From Zeimonas sp050187175 (GTDB lineage Bacteria > Pseudomonadota > Gammaproteobacteria > Burkholderiales > Burkholderiaceae_E), in the NCBI GenBank assembly GCA_050187175.1, contig JBFWXS010000018.1, forward strand, positions 24,052-88,051: DNA of 64,000 nucleotides, in the 5' to 3' direction. The translations under genes and the position numbers were made by a program. Shown in pieces: positions 25,616 to 35,176 of this stretch. Positions within the stretch are counted from its first letter, which is position 1; each line of letters opens with the position of its first letter. The notes beneath the pieces are model-generated. The model searched no databases. It saw only the letters and a program-made list of their open reading frames with translations, and was not told where the DNA came from.

Positions 25616-26506
25616 TCAGCGCGGCTTCTGCAGGATGGGCAGCTCGTGCCAGTTCAGCTTGCTGCGCAGCGTCGAGTAGTAGCTGTAGCCGGGCGGGTGC
25701 AGGAAGCGCGTGGTGAACGGCGCGCGCTGCACGATGATGTCGTCGCCCTCCTGCAGGTCGTTGAACACCTGCATGTCGCCGGCGACGCGCGGTTCGCGGC
25801 CTTCGAGCACGCGCACGGTGATGGTCACGTCGTCGGGCAGCGTAATTGGCCGGTTCGACAATGCCTGCGGCGCTACCGGCACCATCACGATGCCCTTCAG
25901 CTGCGGGTGCAGAATGGGACCGTTGGCCGACAGCGCGTACGCGGTGGAGCCGGTCGGTGTGGCGATGATCAGCCCGTCGGCACGCTGGCTGTACATGTAC
26001 AGGTCGTCGACGTGCACCTGCAGCTCTATCATGCCGGTGCGCGACGAGCGGTTGACCACCACGTCGTTCAGCGCCAACTCGGTCCAGACCAGTTCCTGGT
26101 TGCGGACGACGCGCGCGGTCAGCAGCGTGCGTTCCTCGGTGGCGTAGTGCCCGTCGAGGATGGAGCCGAGGGCGTCCGTCACGGTGTCCAGGCCGATGTC
26201 GGTGATGAAGCCGAGGCGGCCCTGGTTGATGCCGACCAGCGGCACCTCGCGCGGCGCCAGCTCGCGGGCGGCGCCCAGCATCGTGCCGTCGCCGCCGATG
26301 GCGATGGCCAGGTCGGCTTCGTCGCCGATGCGCTCGAAGTCGCCCACCTCGTAGTGGTTCGGCCCGATCGCCTCCGCGGTGCGCTGCTCGACCAGCACCG
26401 AGATGCCGCGGTCGCCCAGCAGCCGGACGATGCCGCGCAGCGTGTCGGCGATGCCCTCGGTCTGGAAGCGGCCGATGACGGCCACGCGGTGGAATGCGTT
26501 CTTCAT
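25616..26506 (-). CDS. nadK: NAD kinase
   Basis: A 296-residue enzyme with the GGDGT motif at residues 71-75, NRSSRTGMIELQV and GLIIATPTGSTAYALSANGP, the conserved NAD kinase sequences. It phosphorylates NAD to NADP with ATP. The ATG at 26506 gives the usual N-terminus MKNAFHRVAVIGR. recN starts 8 bp downstream, so the two are probably one transcript; hrcA is divergent, which is the usual betaproteobacterial layout. Confidence 0.96.
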   Translation of the reverse strand: MKNAFHRVAVIGRFQTEGIADTLRGIVRLLGDRGISVLVEQRTAEAIGPNHYEVGDFERIGDEADLAIAIGGDGTMLGAARELAPREVPLVGINQGRLGFITDIGLDTVTDALGSILDGHYATEERTLLTARVVRNQELVWTELALNDVVVNRSSRTGMIELQVHVDDLYMYSQRADGLIIATPTGSTAYALSANGPILHPQLKGIVMVPVAPQALSNRPITLPDDVTITVRVLEGREPRVAGDMQVFNDLQEGDDIIVQRAPFTTRFLHPPGYSYYSTLRSKLNWHELPILQKPR

Positions 26507-26577
26507 CTGAGCGATTAGAGCACAAGCCGATGCCGCCAAGGGCCATGACCGAGCCGGCGCGCCGCGCCCGATGGACT

Positions 26578-26643
26578 AGGATCGATGGCCGGTTCGATCA
26601 GGATCGACGGCCGGCCCCATCAGGATCGCCGGCCGGCTCGATC
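26578..26643. repeat. Tandem repeat, 3 x 22 bp, between nadK and hrcA
   Basis: Three units with consensus AGGATCGaCGGCCGGcccaTC lie about 35 bp upstream of the hrcA -35 box. Copies differ at three to five positions. The 207-bp divergent region otherwise holds the hrcA promoter. Confidence 0.85.
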
Positions 26644-26678
26644 GCGGTCCGAGCTCCGCGCCCCATGCCCCCGTCCAC

Positions 26679-26706
26679 TTGCACTGCCGGCCGCTCGCTC
26701 TACAAT
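26679..26706 (+). promoter_or_regulatory. hrcA: hrcA promoter (sigma-70 type)
   Basis: TTGCAC (26679-26684), 16-bp spacer, TACAAT (26701-26706). The expected transcription start is about 26712-26714, at the hrcA start codon itself. Confidence 0.6.
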
Positions 26707-26713
26707 GAGGAAA

Positions 26714-27733
26714 ATGCTGGATCCCCGCGCGAAAACCCTGCTGAAAACCCTGGTCGAACGCTATATCGCCGACGGTCAACCGGTCGGTTCGCGCACGCTG
26801 TCGCGCCATTCAGGGCTGGACCTGTCACCCGCGACGATCCGCAACGTCATGTCGGATCTCGAGGATCTCGGCCTGATCAGCAGTCCGCACACTTCGGCCG
26901 GCCGCGTGCCGACGCCGCGCGGCTACCGGCTGTTCGTCGACACGCTGCTGACCGTGCAGCCGCTGCAGCAGACGCAGGCGGCCGCCATCCAGGGCCGGCT
27001 GCAGGTCGACGAGCCGCAGCGTGTGCTGGCCAGCGCCGCTTCGCTGCTGTCCAACCTCTCGCAGTTCGCCGGCGTCGTCATGACGCCGCGGCGCGGCTCG
27101 CTGTTCCGGCAGGTCGAGTTCCTGCGGCTGTCCGAGCGGCGCATCCTGCTGATCATCGTCACGCCCGAGGGCGACGTCCAGAACCGCATCCTGACCGCCG
27201 ACCGCGACTACACGCCGTCGCAGCTGGTGGAAGCGTCGAACTACCTGAACAGCCACTTCGCCGGCCTCGATTTCGAGGCCATCCGCACGCGGCTGCAATC
27301 CGAGCTGGCACGGCTGCGCGACGACATCAACTCGCTGATGCAGCAGGCGCTTGAGGCCAGCAACCGCGCGCTGAACGAGGAGGCCGAACCGGTCGTCATT
27401 TCCGGCGAGCGCAACCTGCTCGGCGTGGCGGACCTGTCCGACAACATGGACAGGCTGCGCCAGCTGTTCGATCTGTTCGACCACAAGGCCAATCTGATGC
27501 AACTGCTGGACGCCTCCAGCCGGGCGCAGGGGGTGCAGATCTTCATCGGCGGCGAATCGGCGCTGGTGCCCATGGACCAGCTCAGCGTGGTGGTCGCGCC
27601 GTACGAATCGGACGGCAAGATCATCGGCACGCTGGGCGTCATCGGCCCGACGCGGATGGCCTACGAGCGCGTGATTCCCATCGTCGACATCACGGCGCGG
27701 CTGGTGTCGTCCGCGCTGAGCCAGCACAACTGA
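26714..27733 (+). CDS. hrcA: Heat-inducible transcription repressor HrcA
   Basis: A 339-residue repressor. The N-terminal winged helix shows KTLVERYIADGQPVGSRTLS and LDLSPATIRNVMSDLEDLGL followed by PHTSAGRVPTPRGYRLFVD; the C-terminal GAF-like domain ends with VVAPYESDGKIIGTLGVIGP. HrcA binds CIRCE elements (typically at groESL) and needs GroEL for activity. ATG 26714 follows GAGG at 4-bp spacing; ATG 26705 overlaps the -10 box and cannot be used if that promoter is active. No CIRCE element was seen in the window. Confidence 0.94.
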   Translation: MLDPRAKTLLKTLVERYIADGQPVGSRTLSRHSGLDLSPATIRNVMSDLEDLGLISSPHTSAGRVPTPRGYRLFVDTLLTVQPLQQTQAAAIQGRLQVDEPQRVLASAASLLSNLSQFAGVVMTPRRGSLFRQVEFLRLSERRILLIIVTPEGDVQNRILTADRDYTPSQLVEASNYLNSHFAGLDFEAIRTRLQSELARLRDDINSLMQQALEASNRALNEEAEPVVISGERNLLGVADLSDNMDRLRQLFDLFDHKANLMQLLDASSRAQGVQIFIGGESALVPMDQLSVVVAPYESDGKIIGTLGVIGPTRMAYERVIPIVDITARLVSSALSQHN

Positions 27734-27818
27734 GCGCGGGCCGGCGCGCTTTCGACTCGCCGCCGCACTCGTGTCCAGCCGCCGGGCTCCTCCGTTCCGC
27801 CCACCTGTCCACCACCCC

Positions 27819-28295
27819 ATGTCCGAACCGGTCATCCGCGCCTTCTACGACGCATTCGCGCGCCTCGACGCCGCGGCGATGACCGCCGTCTACCACCCGC
27901 AGATCTCGTTCTCCGATCCGGTCTTTCCCGACCTGCGCGGCGAGCAGGTCGGCGCCATGTGGCGGATGCTGAGCGCGGCCGCGGCACGGTCGAACCAGTT
28001 CGAGCTCGACTACCAGATCGCCTATTGCGACGAGCGCAAGGCGCTGGTGCGCTGGCGTGCCGACTACCGGTACGCCGGCGGCCGCAAGGTGCGCAATTCG
28101 GTGCTGTCCACCTTGACGATCTGGGACCAGGCCATTGTGCGCCACGTCGACGAATTCCCGTTCTGGCGGTGGAGCCGCCAGGCGCTCGGCGCTACCGGCT
28201 GGCTGTGCGGCTGGGCGCCGCCGTACCGCCGCGCGGTGCAGCGCGCCGCGCGGCGCCAGCTGGACCTGTTCATGGCGCGCGAGGCGCCGCCGTGA
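27819..28295 (+). CDS. NTF2-like (SnoaL-type) protein
   Basis: A 158-residue cone-shaped NTF2-like fold: VIRAFYDAFARLDAAAMTAVYHPQISFSDPVFPDLRG is the typical helical and strand opening, and the second half (VLSTLTIWDQAIVRHVDEFPFW) completes the barrel. Members include ketosteroid-isomerase-like enzymes and ligand-binding proteins; no catalytic Asp pair is obvious. It follows hrcA on the same strand by 85 bp and precedes hemH. ATG 27819 is preferred over an upstream GTG at 27771. Function is unknown. Confidence 0.75.
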   Translation: MSEPVIRAFYDAFARLDAAAMTAVYHPQISFSDPVFPDLRGEQVGAMWRMLSAAAARSNQFELDYQIAYCDERKALVRWRADYRYAGGRKVRNSVLSTLTIWDQAIVRHVDEFPFWRWSRQALGATGWLCGWAPPYRRAVQRAARRQLDLFMAREAPP

Positions 28296-28365
28296 CAGTT
28301 CCGCCGTGATCCGAGCTGGCTCGATCGAGCCCACGATTCGCCCGCGCGGCTCGCCCCGCGATCAC

Positions 28366-28403
28366 CCTCGCAACTCATCCTCTCAACTCAGCCTCGCAAC
28401 TCA
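28366..28403 (+). repeat. Tandem repeat, 3 x 13 bp, running into an assembly gap
   Basis: CCTCGCAACTCAT, CCTCTCAACTCAG and CCTCGCAACTCA directly abut the N run at 28404, so the array probably continues in the missing sequence. Confidence 0.85.
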
Positions 28404-28503
28404 NNNNNNNNNNNNNNNNNNNNNNNNNNNNNNNNNNNNNNNNNNNNNNNNNNNNNNNNNNNNNNNNNNNNNNNNNNNNNNNNNNNNNNNNNNNNNNNNN
28501 NNN
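28404..28503. other. Assembly gap (100 N) upstream of hemH
   Basis: The gap removes the start of hemH. Its left flank is a 13-bp tandem repeat. Confidence 0.99.
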
Positions 28504-29597
28504 CCGCCACGTTCGATCATGCATTGCCCGCGCGCAGCGCCGTGCTGCTGCTGCAGCTGGGCACGCCGGACGAGCCGACGCCGGCGGCAGTGCGCCGCTT
28601 CCTGGCCGAGTTCCTCGCCGACCCGCGCGTGGTCGAGATTCCGCGCGCCGCCTGGCGGCCGCTGCTGCACGGCGTGGTGCTGCGCACGCGGCCGGCCCGC
28701 TCGGCGGCCAAGTACGCGGCCATCTGGAGCCGCGATGGTTCGCCGCTGATGGCGCACACCATCCGCCAGGCGACGCTGCTGCGCGGCGCGCTCGGCGAGC
28801 GCGGGCATGACATCGAGGTCGCGTTCGCCATGCGCTACGGCAATCCGTCGATCGCGTCGGTGCTGCGCGACCTGCGCGAGCGCAATGTGACGCGGCTGCT
28901 GCTGCTGCCGCTGTATCCGCAATACGCGGCGTCGACCACGGCCAGCGCCTTCGATGCCGTGACCCGCGAGCTGCGCAGCTGGCGAAACCTGCCGGAGCTG
29001 CGGCTGGTGCGCGGTTTCCACGACGAGGCCGGCTATCTGGACGCGCTGGCCGCGCGCATCAGCGGCGCCTGGGAGGCCGACGGGCCGCCGCAGAAGCTGG
29101 TGATGAGCTTCCACGGCGTGCCGCGGCGCTCGTTGACGCTGGGCGATCCGTACCACTGCGAGTGCCTGGCCACGGGCCGGCTGCTGGCCGAGCGGCTGGG
29201 CCTGCGCCGCGAGGACTGGACGCTGAGCTTCCAGTCGCGCTTCGGCCGCGCGCAGTGGCTGCAGCCGTACACCGAGCCGGTGCTGCGCGAGCTGGCGCGC
29301 GGGGGCACGCGCCGCGTCGACGTGGTCTGTCCGGGCTTCGTCGCCGAGTGCCTGGAAACGCTCGAAGAGATCGCCATCGAAGGCAAGCAGGCCTTCGTGG
29401 CGGCCGGCGGCCAGGACTACCGCTACATCGGGTGCCTGAACGACTCGCCGGCCTTCATCGACGCCCTGGCGGCGCTGGTGCTGCGCCACGCCGCCGGCTG
29501 GCCGACGGCGCGGCCCGACGCCGCCGCCGCGCAGGCGCTGCAGCGCGCGGCGGCCGAGCGCGCCGAGCGCGCGCGGGCTGCGGGAGCGTCGCGCTGA
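28504..29597 (+). CDS. hemH: Ferrochelatase HemH, 5' end lost in a gap
   Basis: The frame is open up to the gap; the first visible residues are ATFDHALPARSAVLLLQLGT. The catalytic His is in SFHGVPRRSL; CPGFVAECLETLEEI and NDSPAFIDAL are family signatures. The enzyme inserts Fe2+ into protoporphyrin IX, the last step of haem synthesis. A TTG at 28524 could be read as a start, but ferrochelatases usually have 15-25 residues before the first strand, so the true start is probably inside the N run. The end is an Ala/Arg-rich extension. It belongs with hemL elsewhere in the window. Confidence 0.93.
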
Positions 29598-29625
29598 CGC
29601 CGGCGGCTGGCGCCGGCGCCGTGCC

Positions 29626-30129
29626 TCAGCTCTTCGGCGGAATCCGCAGCATCTGCCCCGGATAGATCTTGTCGGGGTGCGTCAGCATAGGCTTGTTGGC
29701 CTCGAATATCTGCATGTACGCGTTGGCGTTGCCGTAGTACTCCTTCGCGATCTTCGACAGCGTGTCGCCGCGTACGACCGTGTAGTACTGGGCCTGCGGG
29801 GCGGTCTGCTTGACCGTCATCTGGTCGTCCACCTTCTCGACGCTCGCGACGTTGCCGCAGCACAGCAGGATCTTCTCGCGCGTCGACTCATCGGCGGCCT
29901 GGCCCGTCACGGTGACCGTGCGCGTCGAGCCGTCGAAGTCCACCTTCAGCCCCTCGGCCTGCAGGTTCATCGAACGGATGTAGTCTTCGATCGCCTTGCC
30001 GGCGGCAGCGTTGGCGGAGGCCACGTTCTCGGGGCTGGGGTTGCCCTCCGCCGCCTTCTGAGCCGCCTGCGCCTGGCCGGTGCCGAACAGCTTCTCGCCG
30101 GCGTCCTTGATGAATGACAACAGTCCCAT
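29626..30129 (-). CDS. BON-LysM protein (Kbp/YgaU-like)
   Basis: A 167-residue protein. After a short N-terminal helix (MGLLSFIKDAGEKLFG, typical of YgaU) a BON domain spans about residues 40-105 and a LysM domain about 115-163 (YYTVVRGDTLSKIAKEYYG, then PDKIYPGQMLRIP). The E. coli homologue Kbp (YgaU) is a cytoplasmic potassium sensor; others are called LysM peptidoglycan-binding proteins. There is no signal peptide, which favours the Kbp-like role. It is divergent from the grpE-dnaK-dnaJ cluster. Confidence 0.9.
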   Translation of the reverse strand: MGLLSFIKDAGEKLFGTGQAQAAQKAAEGNPSPENVASANAAAGKAIEDYIRSMNLQAEGLKVDFDGSTRTVTVTGQAADESTREKILLCCGNVASVEKVDDQMTVKQTAPQAQYYTVVRGDTLSKIAKEYYGNANAYMQIFEANKPMLTHPDKIYPGQMLRIPPKS

Positions 30130-30212
30130 GGAGTTCTCCTTCTTAGGCGGTGGATATAAGCAGCCCAGGGGGGCAGCCCTGAAGATTAAACCTCAGTTGT
30201 GACCGAATTCCC

Positions 30213-30240
30213 CTTGAAATCCTCACAGTCGTCCCCATGT
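30213..30240 (+). promoter_or_regulatory. grpE: Sigma-32 heat-shock promoter of grpE
   Basis: CTTGAAA (30213-30219), 13-bp spacer, CCCCATGT (30233-30240): an essentially perfect RpoH promoter. It lies about 85 bp upstream of the grpE start. Confidence 0.88.
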
Positions 30241-30325
30241 CGGCTCAGGCCGGCGGTGCCAACAACAACCATGAGTCCGCCAACTCGTTGATTGAATGAG
30301 ATTTTTTCGCAAAAGAGGATTGGGG

Positions 30326-30961
30326 ATGCACCCTGAACACCCGGAACGGTCCGAGGACCCGAATCGCATTGACGACGCCTCCACGGCCGCTGCCGACGCC
30401 GCCGGAGCGGCCAGCGCGGCCGGAGCAGCTGGCGCCGCGCGCGCCCCCGGCGGTGCCGGCGAGGCCTCCGCGGGAGACGCACCCGGCGGCGGCCCGGACC
30501 TGGTCGAACAGCTGGCGCAGGCGCAGGCCAAGGCCGCCGAGCATTACGAGCTGTACCTGCGCGCCGTGGCCGAGGCCGACAACCTGCGGCGCCGGGCTCA
30601 GGAAGACGTCGCCAAGGCTCACAAATACGGCATCGAGTCGTTCGCCGAGAGCCTGCTGCCGGTCAAGGACAGCCTGGAAATGGCGCTGGCCGCCGAAGTC
30701 CCCACGGTCGACAACCTGAAGCAGGGCGTGGAAGCCACATTGCGGCAGCTGGCCAGCGCGTTCGAGAAGAACCATCTGCTCGAGATCGACCCGCGCGGCC
30801 AGAAATTCGATCCGAACCGGCACCAGGCCATCTCGATGGTGCCCGGCGGCAGCGTCACGCCGCCGCTGCCGCCCAGCCATGTCGCGCAGGTGCTGCAGAA
30901 GGGCTATCTGATCAATGATCGCGTGCTGCGACCGGCGCTGGTCACGGTCACGCAGGGCTGA
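30326..30961 (+). CDS. grpE: Nucleotide exchange factor GrpE
   Basis: A 211-residue GrpE. After an Ala/Gly-rich, probably disordered N-terminus (residues 10-60) come the long helix (LYLRAVAEADNLRRRAQEDV, HKYGIESFAESLLPVKDSLEMAL) and the beta domain (DPNRHQAISMVP, VLQKGYLINDRVLRPALVTV). It releases ADP from DnaK. The ATG at 30326 has GAGG upstream; ATG 30296 lacks an RBS. It is transcribed from the sigma-32 promoter at 30213, with dnaK 93 bp downstream. Confidence 0.95.
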   Translation: MHPEHPERSEDPNRIDDASTAAADAAGAASAAGAAGAARAPGGAGEASAGDAPGGGPDLVEQLAQAQAKAAEHYELYLRAVAEADNLRRRAQEDVAKAHKYGIESFAESLLPVKDSLEMALAAEVPTVDNLKQGVEATLRQLASAFEKNHLLEIDPRGQKFDPNRHQAISMVPGGSVTPPLPPSHVAQVLQKGYLINDRVLRPALVTVTQG

Positions 30962-31054
30962 CGAAACGAACGCGGCGCACCGGACACGCTTGAATTTTCG
31001 CCTGGTTACGCACATCTACCGGGCAGACAACTTTTCAATTCGAGGATAGAGGAA

Positions 31055-33022
<1,968 letters not shown>

Positions 33023-33023
33023 T

Positions 33024-33046
33024 CCGCGCGGGCCCGACCCGCGCGG
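33024..33046 (+). promoter_or_regulatory. Hairpin 1 between dnaK and dnaJ
   Basis: CCGCGCGGG (33024-33032) pairs perfectly with CCCGCGCGG (33038-33046) around a 5-nt loop, starting two bases after the dnaK stop. No T-run follows. It may protect the 3' end of dnaK mRNA or cause partial termination. Confidence 0.65.
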
Positions 33047-33084
33047 GCGGGTGGCGCAAGCGACACGCCCAATCGGTGCCTGAT

Positions 33085-33133
33085 CCGGGTCGCCGTCGGG
33101 GCCGGCATGCTGCCGGAGCCGACGGCGACCCGG
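33085..33133 (+). promoter_or_regulatory. Long hairpin 2 between dnaK and dnaJ
   Basis: Arms 33085-33099 and 33119-33133 form a perfect 15-bp stem; inside the loop CCGGC (33102-33106) and GCCGG (33112-33116) add a second stem. The base of the hairpin is 23 bp before the dnaJ ATG. It is not followed by a T-run, so attenuation or RNA processing is more likely than simple termination. Confidence 0.8.
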
Positions 33134-33156
33134 CCGTTTGAACGACACAGTCAATC

Positions 33157-34272
33157 ATGGCCAAACGCGACTATTACGAAGTGCTGGGGGTAGCCAAGAA
33201 CGCCGGCGAAGACGAGCTGAAGAAGGCTTATCGCAAGCTGGCGATGAAGTACCACCCCGACCGCAATCCCGACAGCAAGGATGCGGAAGACAAGTTCAAG
33301 GAAGCCAAGGAGGCCTACGAGACGCTGACCGATCCGGCCAAGCGCGAGGCCTATGACCGCTTCGGCCATGCAGGCGTGGATCCGAACAATGGCTTCGGCG
33401 GCGGTGCGGGCGGCATGGGCGGCTTTGCCGACGTGTTCGGCGACATCTTCGGCGACATCTTCGGCGGCCAAAGGCAAGGGGGCCGCAGCAATGTCTATCG
33501 CGGCGCCGATCTGCGCTATGCGATGGAGATCACGCTCGAACAGGCGTCGAGCGGCTACACCACCGAGATCCGCGTACCGAGCTGGGAGAGCTGCGAAGTC
33601 TGCCACGGCAGCGGCGCCAAGCCGGGCACCAAGCCGAAGACCTGCCACACCTGCGGCGGGCAGGGCGCGGTGCGCGTGCAGCAGGGCTTCTTCTCGATCC
33701 AGCAGACCTGCCCGACCTGCCACGGCACCGGCAAGGTCATTCCCGAGCCCTGCGTCAGCTGCGACGGCGTGGGCCGCGTGAAGAAGAACAAGACGCTGGA
33801 AGTGAAAATTCCGGCCGGCATCGACGACGGCATGCGGATCCGTTCATCCGGCAACGGCGAGCCCGGCATCAACGGCGGCCCGCCCGGCGACCTGTACGTC
33901 GAGATCCGCGTCAAGGAGCACGACGTGTTCCAGCGCGACGGCGACGACCTGCACTGCGAAGTGCCGATCAGCATCATCACCGCCGCGCTCGGCGGCAAGG
34001 TGCAGATCCCGACGCTGAACGGCCGCGCCGAGATCGATCTGCCCGAGGGCACGCAGTCGGCCAAGCAGTTCCGGCTGCGCGGCAAGGGCATCAAGGGTCT
34101 GCGCTCCAGCTATCCGGGCGACCTGTACGCGCACGTTGTCGTCGAGACGCCGGTGCGGCTGACCGACAAGCAGAAGCAGCTGCTGCGCGAGCTCGATGCA
34201 TCGCTGAAGGATCCCAAGCACAGCCCGCAGACCAAGGGCTGGATGGATCGGGTGAAGGATTTCTTCCAGTAG
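33157..34272 (+). CDS. dnaJ: Co-chaperone DnaJ (Hsp40)
   Basis: A 371-residue type I Hsp40: J domain (residues 1-70) with the HPD motif in KYHPDRNPDSK, a G/F-rich region (NNGFGGGAGGMGGF), four zinc-finger repeats (CEVCHGSG, CHTCGGQG, CPTCHGTG, CVSCDGVG) and C-terminal substrate-binding domains. It stimulates DnaK ATPase and delivers substrates. It is separated from dnaK by 134 bp holding two hairpins. Confidence 0.97.
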   Translation: MAKRDYYEVLGVAKNAGEDELKKAYRKLAMKYHPDRNPDSKDAEDKFKEAKEAYETLTDPAKREAYDRFGHAGVDPNNGFGGGAGGMGGFADVFGDIFGDIFGGQRQGGRSNVYRGADLRYAMEITLEQASSGYTTEIRVPSWESCEVCHGSGAKPGTKPKTCHTCGGQGAVRVQQGFFSIQQTCPTCHGTGKVIPEPCVSCDGVGRVKKNKTLEVKIPAGIDDGMRIRSSGNGEPGINGGPPGDLYVEIRVKEHDVFQRDGDDLHCEVPISIITAALGGKVQIPTLNGRAEIDLPEGTQSAKQFRLRGKGIKGLRSSYPGDLYAHVVVETPVRLTDKQKQLLRELDASLKDPKHSPQTKGWMDRVKDFFQ

Positions 34273-34322
34273 CAGCGGGGGTAGCGGGGCGGGCGCGGCG
34301 TAGCAGCCGCGCTCAGCCGCGC

Positions 34323-34949
34323 TCAGCCGCGCGGGCGCGCCCGGGTTCGTGCTTGCGCCCGGGCTCGCGGCGGCCGCTTGGTGGCCATCCTGGCGCCGGC
34401 CGCCTCGGCGCTGGCCGCCTTGGCGCCCGCTGCCTTGGCGCTCGCCGTCTTTTCCGCGGCCGCCTCATCGCCGGCCACCTCGTCGCCGGCCACCTCGTCG
34501 CCGTAGGCCAGCCGTTCGAGCGTGCGGCGCGTGATCTCCATCTCGCGTTCGCCGATGCGCCGGGCGAATTCACGTTCCGTCTCGTCGATGACGGCATGCA
34601 GGTGGACCAGATAGTCGGCCCCGCGCTCCGTGAAGCACACGATGCTGGCCCGCGCGTCGTCCGCATCGCGGTACTTGCGCACCAATCCCATCTGTTCGAG
34701 CACCGCGATGACCTGCGCCACCGCCTGGCGCGTGGTATGCGCGCGCTGCGCGATCACCGTGCTGCGCGTGCCTTCGAGATCGATGTAGGCCAGCAGCATG
34801 ATGCAGGCATCCGGCATGGCCGGCAGCCCCGATGCCTCGATGGCCTGCGTGACGCGTTCCAGGAAGTTGCGGCGCGCCATCAGCAGCAGGCGGCTGAGGC
34901 CGCGCCTGCGCGTCGATTGAAGTTCATGGAAGCGCTTCTTGCCGATCAT
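34323..34949 (-). CDS. MarR-family regulator with a long basic Ala/Lys/Arg tail
   Basis: A 208-residue protein from ATG 34949. Residues about 20-145 are a MarR-type winged helix: SRLLLMARRNFLERVTQAIEA, QRAHTTRQAVAQVIAVLEQMGLVRKYRDADDARASIVCFTERG. The last 60 residues are unusual: DEVAGDEVAGDEAAAEKTASAKAAGAKAASAEAAGARM changes from acidic to a Lys/Ala-rich stretch and ends in ARAQARTRARPRG, reminiscent of histone H1-like tails. The tail is encoded by degenerate short repeats. The gene is divergent from a Bug receptor and carboxyltransferase, which it may regulate. Confidence 0.75.
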   Translation of the reverse strand: MIGKKRFHELQSTRRRGLSRLLLMARRNFLERVTQAIEASGLPAMPDACIMLLAYIDLEGTRSTVIAQRAHTTRQAVAQVIAVLEQMGLVRKYRDADDARASIVCFTERGADYLVHLHAVIDETEREFARRIGEREMEITRRTLERLAYGDEVAGDEVAGDEAAAEKTASAKAAGAKAASAEAAGARMATKRPPRARAQARTRARPRG

Positions 34950-35009
34950 GACCGATCCGATGCTCTGAAGACCGAAGGGTAACGCGAACCGATCAGCGGC
35001 CGTCGACCA

Positions 35010-35064
35010 GTGCGCGACCGGCGCGCGACCGGCGCGCGACCGGCGCGCGACTGGCGCCCGACCG
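35010..35064. repeat. Tandem repeat, 5 x 11 bp, in the marR/Bug intergenic region
   Basis: Units with consensus GCGCGCGACCG fill the DNA between the regulator start and the promoter of the Bug gene. One helical turn per unit is close to 10.5 bp, so each unit presents the same DNA face. Confidence 0.8.
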
Positions 35065-35100
35065 GCGGGCAAATGCACGAAGGCATGAATGCGCAAGTAA

Positions 35101-35130
35101 CTTGACAAATCAAGGGGGCAAACCTATCGT
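35101..35130 (+). promoter_or_regulatory. Promoter of the Bug-carboxyltransferase unit with overlapping palindrome
   Basis: TTGACA (35102-35107), 17-bp spacer, TATCGT (35125-35130). The palindrome CTTGACAAATCAAG (35101-35114) covers the -35 box, a good position for repression by the divergent MarR protein. Confidence 0.6.
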
Positions 35131-35176
35131 GCGCAGACCGGTCCGCGCGGATCGGCCACAAGAACGGAGGAGATCC

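Noticed and set aside
23958..26546. RecN-NadK fusion suggested by one long open frame
   Set aside because: The upstream part reads nadK out of frame and is Arg-rich nonsense. RecN starts at 25607.
28524..28526. TTG as the hemH start
   Set aside because: The frame is open to the gap, and ferrochelatases have additional residues before this point; the start is more likely in the missing sequence.
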